Shown here: positions 13,440-35,104 of the stretch, in pieces | Position numbering within the stretch: the first letter of the stretch is position 1 | Layout of the letters: the number at the start of each line of letters is the position of its first letter | Assembly (NCBI RefSeq): GCF_964340395.1 | Contig: NC_135569.1 | Span: 13,782,519-13,846,518 of the forward strand | DNA: 64,000 nt | Direction: 5' to 3' | DNA from: Glandiceps talaboti | Taxonomy: Eukaryota > Hemichordata > Enteropneusta > Spengelidae | The notes under the pieces: generated by a model | Seen by the model: the letters and a program-made list of their open reading frames with translations, nothing else | The model's database searches: none | Told to the model about the DNA's origin: nothing | Made by a program: the position numbers and the translations under genes

Positions 13440-13643
13440 GGCCCATTTCCGCCGTAGAGTCGCCATCTTCTTATTAGCATAATGATGATGACATCATCGT
13501 CAATTTCTTGATCTCGCGAGAAGTCATTTGGGTTTGAGATAGCAGTAGAAAGAATATGGCGGCGCCCATGAGTGAATAAACGCGTGTGCTTCGCACGGTT
13601 CCTTGTTTTTTTAAAACTTTGTTTTAAACTTTATTCAAACGCC
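13440..13643 (+). promoter_or_regulatory. NSUN5 promoter and 5' leader
   Basis: CpG-richer than its surroundings and without a convincing TATA box. The palindrome TCTCGCGAGA at 13512-13521 matches a known promoter element of housekeeping genes (bound by BANP in vertebrates). AATATGGCGGCGCCC at 13553-13567 resembles a YY1-type initiator. An upstream frame ATG GCG GCG CCC ATG AGT GAA TAA (13556-13579, 7 codons) ends 64 bases before the main ATG; it would be a uORF if transcription starts upstream of it. Confidence 0.6.
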
Positions 13644-23699
<10,056 letters not shown>

Positions 23700-23727
23700 T
23701 CTACAGACTTGATTATCAACTGGATTT

Positions 23728-23733
23728 AATAAA
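23728..23733 (+). promoter_or_regulatory. NSUN5 polyadenylation signal
   Basis: AATAAA lies 29 bases after the stop codon, with a second AATAAA-like site near 23748. This implies a very short 3' UTR. Confidence 0.6.
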
Positions 23734-23759
23734 TACAGTAATTTCAAAATAAAAATGTG

Positions 23760-25149
23760 AACAGAAACTTTTGATTCTGTGTGTTGTATATTGCTGTGAA
23801 AATAACCTTACAACTAAGACCAGAGGTTCACAGGCATATTTGATTCAGTGCTAGTCCAGTTGTAATCACCAGTCCAGTTGCCAGATGGGTATTTGGGGTG
23901 AACCTTGCAGTGTGAGTTGTATAAAAAAAATGTCACACTCCACCTGAGAAAGGTGTCTTGACCCAAAAATACCCACTAGGGTATTAGTCAGAGTGAAATG
24001 AATGTAGGTATATGGTCCTGTGCAATCAATTAATATTTATACTTCTATTTTGGTTTGAGAATGTAATTTGCAGTAATTTCAGTAATATAGATCTTTAGTA
24101 TTCATCTCAAATCAGTGTAGAGGGGCAAGTATCAAACTTGGAACAGCAAACATTCTCAATTCCATTATACCAACTTACAAAAAACTTACCAAATATTATT
24201 ATATTAATAATAATACTTTTAATTAATAATCTAACTTTTACTGAACAGAGAGGCATTTCATAAAAGAAACTATTTTTGCAAAATTAGAAACAACACAACA
24301 AATACAAAACTCATAAAAAAATTGATTATAAATTTACATCAAGAATTTATGTAAATGAAAAATCAAAAGTAAATATACAATAAAAAGTAACTTTTGAAAG
24401 AAAAGAAAAATTTACATTTTTTTTGATCAATTATTGAATTGATGGTAAACATTAAAAATGCACAGGCTGAGTTAGGAAACTTTTTACTTTCTATAGCTAG
24501 AATAAATGGAAATGGCCTCAAATTGTTAATATATTAAGCCAAAATACAAGATGATTTCTGCCAATAACAACAGTGAAGTATTCTTGAGGAAGTAAGACAG
24601 TGCATTGTGTCTTTACACTTGAAATTATATACAAAGACAAATTATCTATAATTACAACTAAGTAACCTTATATGTCACCTGTCACAAATCTCACATTCTG
24701 ATTGGTCGAGAGCCAATGATTTGCCAATTTACATCACAATATTCACAGATAATTTACATGAACTAAAATAATAAAACATAACAAATTCATTGGGATGACT
24801 GTTGAGATGACTACAGGAGTTAAGACTTGCTTTTATACCCTCAGTTGTAAACTTGCTCCGTCTATCAACATTTTAATAGTCTAAGAATATAGGAATTTAC
24901 CAAAAATTTCCTTTCTTAAGTAACAAAGTATTGTTATTCCAGTGGATGTTATTGAGAGGGGAGGGGAGGTGTTACTGAAAAAGAACTCTTCTCTTCCTTT
25001 GGAATCTATGAATCAAGTGTCAAATGCTATGACAGAGCCCCATGACGAGTGAATGCAAGAGTGGTGTACTCGAGGTATTTGCAGGTGCACTTGCAGTGTT
25101 CTTTGCAGTTGTACTTTGTTGACAGTGTATGAGTACAACTACCTAATTA
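23760..25149. other. Intergenic, no gene seen
   Basis: AT-rich, with no exon-like segment or repeat family that I recognise. Confidence 0.45.
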
Positions 25150-25735
25150 ATGATTGAGTGGTCCATCTCCACACTAAAAGTAAAGAAGAACTCCCTTCCA
25201 AAGATAAACAAAGCAAAATATAGTTCCCTCCCCATAGATGTCAATAATAAAGATGAATCCCATACTAAAATAAAGAATTGCTCCCCATTCAAAACAAACA
25301 AAGGAAAATACAGTCCCCTCCCCATCAATGTCAACTATAAAGATCAACCCCACACTAACATAAAGAATTGCTCCCCACTGAAAATAAACGAAGGCATATA
25401 TAGCTCTCTTCTGTCAATTATAAAGATCAGTCCCACACGAAAGTCAAGAATTGCTCCCCACTCAAATAAACAAAGCAAAATATAGCTCCCTCCCCTATAG
25501 ATATCAATTGTAAACTTAAGATAAATCCCACATCAAAGTAAAGAATTGCCCCCCCCCCCTTCAAAATAAACAAAGTATAGTTCCCTCCACTACAAATGTC
25601 AATTATAAAGATCAACCCAACACTAAAATAAAGAAATGCTCCCCTCTGTAAATAAACAAAGAAAAATATAGCTCCCTCCCCCATAAACATGAATTATAAA
25701 GATCAACCCCACCCCCCCCCCACCCCCATTTGAAT
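25150..25735. repeat. ~89-bp tandem repeat, about 6 copies
   Basis: Units carry ATAAAGAATTGCTCCCCACT, ATAAACAAAGCAAAATATAG, CTCCCTCCCCATAGATGTCA and ATAAAGATCAACCCCACACT in order. Length varies through small deletions. It ends in a C-rich tract near 25710-25728. Confidence 0.9.
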
Positions 25736-26535
25736 TATAAAAGATCAACTTTGTTGCCACAATGCATGTACCAAATTATATTAATTGGTGCATTCTTAAG
25801 ATATAGCCAAATTACTGAAAATAATTAATTATGCAAATGTCTCCTTAAAACTTAGTTTTACATCAGTAAGGTTTATGAGACATGTACATCCTGGTATCAT
25901 GAATGTATGTATCAAATTATACGGAACTTGAAGCTTGCACTTTTGCACTTGTCATGTTTTAGATAAAATGGATGTAGGCACTTGAAAAAAAACTTACCAT
26001 GCACATACACTTGGAGTCTACATCCAATCAAAAGTTGTATGTGATTTACCCATACACTGCATTGTGTGTATACATGTAATCATATTAATGTCCATTCATA
26101 GATTGACTAGATCAAGTTAAGCTATATTATGGACGTACACTGATACGACACGGCACACTATACACAAACTTGTCAAAAGTGATCTCACCAGAGTTATATC
26201 TATGCCGTTTACATTCATGGACTTCACACACAATTATGCACCACTGACAAACTATTTACTTTATTTGGTCATATTTCGACCATATTTTAATATTAAACAG
26301 ATTCTTACAATAGTCAACATGTAAAAACAATACAATAATCCATACAAAAGTAGTTACATTACAAATTCTATCACAACATGGGTTATTAAGGCAATGCCAT
26401 CTCACACTTGGCCCCGCACTAAAAACCAGAGATAAAAAACATTTTGAAAACTCTGGAAAAGCGTAGGCACACTACAAATACAGACTACAATGCAAATGTT
26501 GTCTACAGTGTCAGAGTCGTGTAGTATTTCTCTAC
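25736..26535. other. Unassigned spacer between two tandem arrays
   Basis: No coding or repeat structure recognised. Confidence 0.4.
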
Positions 26536-26539
26536 CCTC

Positions 26540-28760
26540 AAGAAAAAGGATGTCCAGCTCTCTATAAAAAGTATTTCTGTCACCTAAATTTAAAGTACAT
26601 CCATTCCCTCAATGAAAAGTATTCCTCTCTCAATAAAAACACACCGTTCCCCTGAATGAAAACTTCACCGCTTAATTAAAAAGTACATCCCCTTTATAAA
26701 AAGTAATTCTCTCCCCTAAATGAAAACTACGTCCATCCCCTTAATGAAAAGTAAATCTCTCCCCTAAATGAAAAGTACGTCCACCCTCAATGAAAAGTAA
26801 TTCTCTCCCCTTAATGAAAAGTACGTCCATCCCCTTTATAAAAAGTATTTCTCTCCCTAAATGAAAAATATGTCCATCCCTCAATGAAAAGTAATTCTCT
26901 CCCCTAAATGAAAAGTACATCTATCCCTCATTGAAAAGTAATTCTCTTCCCTAAATGAAAAGTACATCTATCCCTCAATGAAAAGTAATTCTCTCCCCTA
27001 AATGAAAAGTACATCCATCCCTCAATGAAAAGTAATTCTCTCCCCTAAATGAAAAGTGTCACCCATCCCCTTCATAAATAGTTCTCTCTTCTTAATGAAA
27101 AGTACATCCATCCCGCAATGAAAAGTAATGCTCTCCCCTAAATGAAAAGTATGCCCATCCCCTTTATAAACAGTTCTCTCTTCTTAATGAAAAGTACGTC
27201 CATCCCTCTATAAAAAGTATTTTCTCCCCTAAATGAAGAGTAGGTCCATCCCTCAATGAAAAGTAATTCTCTCCCCTAAATGAAAAGTAATTCTCTCCCC
27301 TAAATGAAAAGTACATCCATCCCTCAATGAAAAGTAATTCCATCCCTAAATGAAAAGTAATTCTCTCCCCTGAATGAAAAGTACGTCCATCCCTCAATGA
27401 AAAGTAATTCTCTCCCCTTTATAAAAAGTATTCCTCTCCCCGAAATGAAAAGTGTGTCTATCCCCTTTATAAATAGTTCTCTCCCCTAAATGAAAAGTAT
27501 GTCCATCCCCTTTATAAATAGTTCTCTCCCCTAATGAAAAGTACGCCCATTCCGCAATGAAAAGTATTCCTCTCTCCTAAATGAAAAGTGTCACCCATCC
27601 CCTCAATGAAAAGTACGTCCATCCCCTTTATAAAAAGTATTCCTCTCCCCTAAATGAAGTGTCACCCATCAATGTATCTCTCTCTCCAAAATTACGTATC
27701 ACCCATCCTCTCAACGAAAAGTATTTCTCTCTCCAAATGGAAAGTACGTCCATCAACTCAATGAAAAGTAATTTTCTCCCCTAAATGAAAAGTACGTCCC
27801 TCCCCTATAAAAAAGTCTCTCTCCTAAATGAATTATCACCCATCCCATTAATAAAAAGTTTTTCTCTACCCTAAATGAAAAGTACATCCAACCCCTCTAT
27901 AAAAAAAGTATTTCTCCCCATATGAAAAATGTCAATCCCCTCTATAAAAAGTATTTCTCTCCCCTTAATGAAAAATATGTCCATCCCCTTTATAAAAAAA
28001 TAATTCTTTCCCCTGAAAAGTACATCCATCCCCTCAATGAAATGTAATTCTCTCCCCTAAATGAAAAGTATGTCCATCCCCTTTATAAAAAAGTAATGGT
28101 CTCCCCTAAATGAAAAGTACATCCATCCCTTCTATAAAAAGTAATTCTCTCCCCTACATGAAAAGTAAGTCCACCCCCTCTCCATTGAAAGTATTTCTCT
28201 ACCCTAAATAAAGATTGCATAATCCATCCCCAAAATCAAAAGTATTTCTCTCCCTTAAATAAAAATCATGTCCATCCCCTCAATGAAAAGTAATTCTCTC
28301 CCCTAAATGAAAAGTACGTCCATCCCTTCTATAAAATGTATTTCTGTCCCCTAAATAAAAATTACATTATCTATCCCCTCTATAAAAGTAATTCTCTCCT
28401 TTAAATGAAAAAGTATGTCCATCCCCTCTATAAAATGTATTTCTGTCTCCTAAATAAAAAGTATGCCCATCCCCTCAATGAAAAGTATTTCTCTCCCCTA
28501 AATAAAAAGTAAATCCATCCCCTCAATGAAAAGCATTTCTTTCCCTGAATGAAAAGTACAAGCATCCGTTCGAGGAAAAGTATTTCCCTCCACTAAATGA
28601 AAAGTAAATCCATTCCCTCAATGATGATATTTCCATCCCCTAAATGAAAGTATTTCTCTCACCTCCCCTAAATAAAAAAAATATTTCTCTCCCCAAAATG
28701 AAAGTATGTCAATCCCCCAAATGAAAAGTACATCCATCTCCTATTTAGGGGATGGACATA
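26540..28760. repeat. ~47-bp minisatellite, 2.2 kb
   Basis: Dozens of units alternate two related half-units, TCTCCCCTAAATGAAAAGTA and CATCCCTCAATGAAAAGTAA, so the array is a higher-order dimer. The right part is more diverged. The last part (about 28738-28760) turns in orientation: TTTAGGGGATGGACATACTT is the complement of the usual unit. Confidence 0.95.
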
Positions 28761-29409
28761 CTTTACAAATAACTTGCGTGCATAAATGCAGTGGTAATAC
28801 AAAGAACATGTATAGATAAATGAAATGGAACAAACACACAACCTGTGCGTCTCCCCATATTGTTGTTAATATGCAATAAAGCCCAAAATTATTTACATTA
28901 CAAATGGTAGACTGGTTGCCTTGTTTCTTTGTGCAAACTTAAGAATCACCTACAGATAGTTAGAGCATAGACCCTACACCTGGTGTAGGGTCTATGGTTA
29001 GAGTTACTGTTATTATATATTAGTTAGGATTAATGTTAGTGTTACTGTTAGGGTTATAGTTTAAAGGTTATAGGTCAAGTTAAGGTTACAATACACTATA
29101 GAGTTGAGGTTTATTGTTAGGGTAGGATTATGCTTTTAGGGTTATAGGTCAGGTTGAGCTTAAAGTATACTATAGAGTTAAGGTTTAGTGTTAGGTGTAT
29201 AGGGGTGTATTAGGGAACATAGAGGTGATAAAAGTTTGCACAAAATAGAACAGCAGCAACGAAGTCTATCATTTGCAATACAATGATTTGTATTGCGTTA
29301 CTCAAATTTCACATTTTTGTAATGAAAATGGTTCCCCACCGTTTCCCCATACCAATCAGCTGGTTGAATGGTTATAACCATTTAATCAAAAATTTAAATT
29401 TCCAAATAA
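28761..29409. other. Spacer with a perfect hairpin and TTAGGG-like words
   Basis: CATAGACCCTACACC at 28966-28980, a one-base loop, then GGTGTAGGGTCTATG to 28996 is a perfect 15-bp hairpin. At about 29000-29200 a ~110-bp segment with GTTAGGGTTATAG and CACTATAGAGTTGAGG words occurs twice in diverged form. No gene seen. Confidence 0.6.
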
Positions 29410-29492
29410 ATTCAATCCTCTTTCCCCCCCCCCCCCCGGGGGGGGGGGGGGGGGGTATTTGTTTGTATACAACTACTAGTTGGGAGAAAGAG
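29410..29492. repeat. C14-G18 homopolymer hairpin with extended arms
   Basis: Fourteen C (29424-29437) run straight into eighteen G (29438-29455). The outer flanks AATCCTCTTTC (left) and GAAAGAGGATT (right, near 29479) are also complementary, so the whole forms one inverted repeat. Assembly errors in run length are likely. Confidence 0.8.
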
Positions 29493-29784
29493 GATTAAAT
29501 ACATTTTGCAGAGAACACAGATTTATCATTAGACCAAAGTATTACCACTGTCCAACTTCATAAACCAACTTCAGAGTCAGAATCTTTCAATATGTATTTG
29601 AGTCAAAAATTGAAACTCACGGACGGAGGTCAGTTTTTAAAAAAGAAACCTCTTCTCAAAAAGTATTATTTTGACCTTGAATATGAAGTAAAACACTCAT
29701 TGCGAAAACATTTCTTCACATGACTGACAAAAACATAAAATATGAAGATAAGGCTCATAAAACATTAACTTTCATCTTCTTTCT

Positions 29785-32700
29785 CTATCAATAAATTTCT
29801 TCTACAGCTTTGAAGTCATACATTCTGGTAATACATGTTCCTGGCAGCATGGGCATGGTCTAAAAACAGGGAAAAACATTACTAACAAGTCTTAGTCAAA
29901 GACATAACCATCCTACTATCGTGTTAAATTACTTCATATTCTGATTTCAACAACAAGTATGGTTGCCATCCAGCTAATATCGCAAAGGTCATGAAATATA
30001 AGCATGTGGACTACTATATACAACATTTGTGCCAGGTTTGGTTGAAAGTAGTCCATGGATACCAGAGGTTTACATCCACAATTTGGCTATTTGACTTTGC
30101 ACATAGCAATAAAGATCAAGATCAACAAACTTTGAAGAGATTGCAACTTACTTATGTCTTCTTCCTGTTTAATAACTTTCTTTGTCAGCAATCCTCTGCA
30201 AATCTGGTCACATGAGGTTCTCACAGGTATGATCTGAAAAAAATCATAACATCATTAATGAACTGAAATGAGCTGAATATCAAAAACAAAAAAAAACAAT
30301 TTACGAATAAGTGACAATCACTACCACATTTGACAAGGACAGAATTTACTACCAATGAGGTTTAACAGATGAACAAACATGTACTAAACTAGAATTAGTG
30401 GTCACAAGTTTCAAACTGTTCTGCCTGCCTGTTTGGACTAAAACTAAGCAAGTCTTCATACGGGACCCCTACTTTACTTCAATGTGACTGAACATGACAA
30501 TTGATTTAAAGAAAGTAGTGGCAATGAATAAATACTAAACATAAGTAAATAAACTGAATACAAATATATAAATACATATCTATCATATTCCTTTTCATTA
30601 TTAACTTTCTTCTGCAGCATTCTTCCTCAATGTTGAGTCAATTGTGTTACCTGAGTAGAGAAGAGAAATAGATTAACAAACCTGGTTATTTACATGTATG
30701 TGGTCCCAACAATGGTGTTCTCAGATGAATCTATAACACATTTTGTGTCTTTCTTAACCTTCTACACAATCCCCCTCCCCCTAAAAAAATCAATTGAGAG
30801 AACATTTCTTCACAACTGAGGATTTGAAGAGACCATTTTTGAGGATTGGAAACTTACGTATCTTCTTTATCTTCTAATACCTCTCTTCTTAAGCTTCTCT
30901 CTTCATTTCTGGTGATACAAGTTCCTCATGGGTATGATCTGAAAACACGGAAAACATTTATTAGTGAAGTAACAGAATTGCAAAAACAAAACGCCTAGTT
31001 ACAAACATATACAATTCACGACTTTGGAAAACCCAAACTGTCAAGTCTATAAGGATCAGAGAGGCAACAACGTTTGCAATTCTTGTGGCTAATGCATGCA
31101 ACATCTAGGAAGTATATACCTTAATTCATTTGTTTTTAGACTATAAAACAGGTGATCAATTAAAGGTACGTTCACGTACGTATAGATAGCATTGTGTGAA
31201 TCTAATCAACATTTCCCTATACACAAATTTCAGTAAAACAACTGGTGATAAAACACATTTTCTAGACTGATCTGAACATAATCATTGCAAAATTTGAACC
31301 TACCGTAATTACTTGTCCTTTTCTTCATCAATTCAAGCAATACACGGCTTTTGCTCTGAATTAAACAAATTGAATAGAAATATATATAGATACATACCTC
31401 TGATATTATTTTTTCTTTCCAGCAGCATCTTTCTTCAATGTTGAGTCAATTGTGGTACCTGAGCAGGGGAACAGAAATACAGATTTATTTGGTTTATTTA
31501 CATGTATGTTGAAATCAGCAATGGTGTTTTCATATAAATATATAAATATGTTGGGTCTTTCCTAATCCTGACTTCTACACAAGCCTCAATAAAACATCAA
31601 CTGGGAGAATATATCTTCATGACTAATGAAAACATAAAATTTGAAGACACCACAAGCTCTTAAAAACTTACTTATCTTCTTATCTTCTTTTTTTTCTTTA
31701 GCTTCCTTCTTCAATTCCGGTCATACAAGTTCCTCATGGCTATGATCTGTAAGCTAACCGGTCATAAAACATTTCTGTATGACTGAAAGGAACTTACCTG
31801 TCCTCTTCAAATAACGAAATTCTTGTTTGGCTTTCACTCTTCATCAATTCCACTAATACACATTCCAGGGCAAGATCTGAAAACAAGAAAAAATGATTAG
31901 TAAATAAATTGAATGGAAATATAGATACATACCTCTGAGATTCTTTTTCTTCAGTAATCTTTCTTCAGCAGCGTTTTTCGCCAATGTTGAGTCAATTCTG
32001 TTACCTGAGTAGCAAACAGAAATATGGATGTATATTGTTCATTTACATTTATGCTGAAATCAACAATGGTGTTTTCAGATAAATATACAAAATATATTGG
32101 GTCTTTCTTAATCTTGACTTTCCTTCTACACAAGTCTCAATAAACATCTCTTGGGAGAACATATCTCTATGCCTAATGAAAACATAAAATTCGAAGACAC
32201 CACAAGCTTTTAAACTTATTTACCTTTTAATACCTTTCTTCTCCAGCTTCCTTCAATTCTGGTGATACAAGTTCCTCGTGGCTATGATCTGAAAACAAGG
32301 AAAAACTAGGATTTTAATGTATTGCATTATATTCACAGTGTAATGTCAAATGGGAGTTACATGCCATGCATCTCATCTAATATTATTCAGTCTATACGTT
32401 GTAATGAAGTGGTGAAGTTCTGTCTGATCACTAGTTTTACATTCAACTTTAGTCTGTAGAATTCAAATGTACTGTAAAAATCTTTTAGTGAATTGAACAT
32501 CTCCAATTCGTGAATCACGAGTTTCATTGGGGCTTTGTGATTGTAATAAGTGATTCATAAATACATTGAATGACTTGATAACATGAAGTTCAAGACTACA
32601 AAAACCCAAACTGCCCAGGCCATAAGGATAAGAAAGGGAACAACTTTTGCCATGTGTGTGGCTGATGCATGCATGAAGTTTGAACATCTATGAAGTATAA

Positions 32701-34215
32701 ACCTCAATTCCTTTGCTTTTCACCTAAAATACAGGTGATCAAAGCAAGGTGCATTCACATTTAGTATAGACATCATTTTGAGAAACTAATCTGCATTCCT
32801 TATAGACAAATTTGAATAAGCTAACCGGTCACAACTCATTACTTTATGACTGATAAGAACAAAGATTACACAATATAAGAAACTTACTTCTCTTCTAATA
32901 ACAACATTCTTCTTTAGCTTCCTTCATCAATTCCAGCAATACACTATCCATGGTATGATCTGAAAACAAGAAAAAGACAGTAAATAAATTGAATAGAAAT
33001 ACATATGCATACTTCCCAGATTCTTTTTCTTCAGTAACCTTTCTTCAGCAGCATTCTTCAATGTTGAGTCAATTCTGTTACCTGAGATGCGAACAAAAAT
33101 GTGGATGTATATTGTTTATTTACATTTATGTTGAAATCAACAATGGTGTTTGCAGATAAATATATAAAATATATTGGGTCTTTCTTAACCTTGACTTCCC
33201 TTCTACATAAGCCTCAATAAAACATTTATTGGGACAATATATCTTCATGACTAATGAAAACATGAAATGTGAAGAAACCACACGATTTTAAACTTACTCT
33301 CCTTATCTTCTAATTCCTTTTTTCTTTAGCTTCCTTCTTGAATTCCGGCGATACCAGTTCCTCATGGCTATGATCTGTAAGCTAACAGGTCATAAAACAT
33401 TTCTGTCTGACTGATAAGAACATACAGATTGCACAAAAAGAAACTTACCTGTCCTCTTCAAATAACGAAATTCTTGTTTGGCTTTCACTCTTCATCAATT
33501 CCACTTAAACACATTCCACGGTAAGTTCTGAAAAGAGGAAAAACACATTTAGTAAATAAATTGAAAAGAAATATAGATACATACCTCTGAGATTCTTTTT
33601 CTTGAGTAATCTTTCTTCAGCAGCGTTTTTCGTCAATGTTGAGTCAATTCTGTTACCTGCGTAGCGAACAGAAATATGGATTTACCTGGTTTATTTACAT
33701 TTATGTTGAAATCAACAATGGTGTTTTCAGATAAATATACAAAATATATTGGGTCTTTCTTAATAATGATTTTCCTTCTACACAAGCCTGAATAAAACAT
33801 CAATTGGGAGTACATATCTTCATGACTAATGAAAACATAAAATGTGAAGACACCACAAAGTTTTTAACTTACTTATCTTCTAATACCTGTCTTCTTTAGC
33901 TTCCTTCTTCAATTCCGTTGATACAAGTTCCTCATGGCTATGATCTGTAAGCTAACTAGTCACAAAACATTTTATGGCTGATAAGAACATAAAGATTGCA
34001 CAAAAAGAAACTTACTTTCCTCTTCTAATAGCGAAGTTCTTCTTTGGCCTTCACTCTTCATCAATTCCACTAATACACATTCAAGAGTATGATCTGAAAA
34101 CTAGAAAAAGATCATTCAATTTATTAAATGAACAATGGAAATATAGATACATACCTCAGAGATTCTTGTTCTTCTCCAGCAGTGTTCTTTGTTCCATTGT
34201 ATATGTTCCATACTG
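29785..34215 (-). repeat. Tandem array of exon-like cassettes, six or more units
   Basis: Three segment types of about 58-80 nt recur in the order B, C, A on the minus strand, with homologous intron-like sequence between them. The unit is about 0.55-1.1 kb. B copies lie near 34155, 33590, 33010, 31933, 31395 and 30600. B (e.g. 32004-31933, 72 nt) runs from acceptor CTACTCAG to donor GTATGT and reads RIDSTLAKNAAEERLLKKKN. C (34093-34016, 78 nt) runs from TTTTCAG to GTAAGT and reads HTLECVLVELMKSEGQRRTS. A (33944-33887) reads HSHEELVSTELKKEAKED. B and C are both phase 1 at each end. Several other copies carry stops, so I call no protein. A lysine/glutamate-rich repeat protein, a spliced noncoding RNA or a decayed gene all remain possible. 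Confidence 0.65.
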
Positions 34216-35104
34216 TTCCTTGCGCAATAAGACCTTCTTTAAAGGTCTGCAGATTAGGAGATTTGCAGCGCTTATGCATCCATTTATGGCTGATGTTGGC
34301 ATAGTGGGTTGCATTATATTTGCAACATCAGTTTACAACTGACCACTATTTAGAAATGCAGATTTGTAGCATTTGCGACAGATTAAACATCATGTTTGAT
34401 CTGTTTACAAACCATTACAGTCTGCCGCGCACTGCACATGCAAATGATGACATGTGTTTTAGCATTGATCGCTCACGGTGGATGAGATTAGTTTCCAGCC
34501 AATGACCAAAGCCGGTCTCCAAACTTTGGCCAATGACTTGGTGGATTTCCAATCTGCTGTCCGATGCATGATAATTGACTTGTGCACTCCAGTACCCAGA
34601 GATGTATTCTGTAGTTATGACTGCATTCTGGTACACGTGAAGTACTTACAGATCCTTGACCTTGTCAGAGTAGTATCATCCTTTTCTTGTCATCTAGGGG
34701 ATATCCTCATAGCATACACTCATGGGAAATATGCGTGACATGCCTGACTGGATATTTAAACTTTGGTTCACACAGGTTGTAACACAATGGGCTGGTTTCT
34801 TCTTGTCCTTTCTATAACCTTGGTGTCTTTTATTTTCACACACATAGTTGCTGTTACTTCAGTTTTTCAGGTTGCTGTGCATCTTCTCTATATCTATTTC
34901 TCTCACACATACTATGGTATATCGTGTCCTTTGTATGAATACCGCAATTGTAGATTGATACTTTTAGATATTTCACTCCTCCTTTGTCTATACAGTGTTA
35001 ATGTTCTTTTAACTTTTCCATATCCTGTACTCATGTCCCAACTCTGTTTGTTGCACAGGTTGTTTCACACCTGTGGTCCCTTTTGTAGTGTCCACTACCA
35101 CTGG
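34216..35104. other. Unassigned, slightly GC-richer stretch
   Basis: Overlapping frames occur on both strands (e.g. 34478-34738 plus, 34636-34415 minus) with no splice structure or family resemblance. It borders the exon-like array upstream in that array's sense. Confidence 0.4.
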
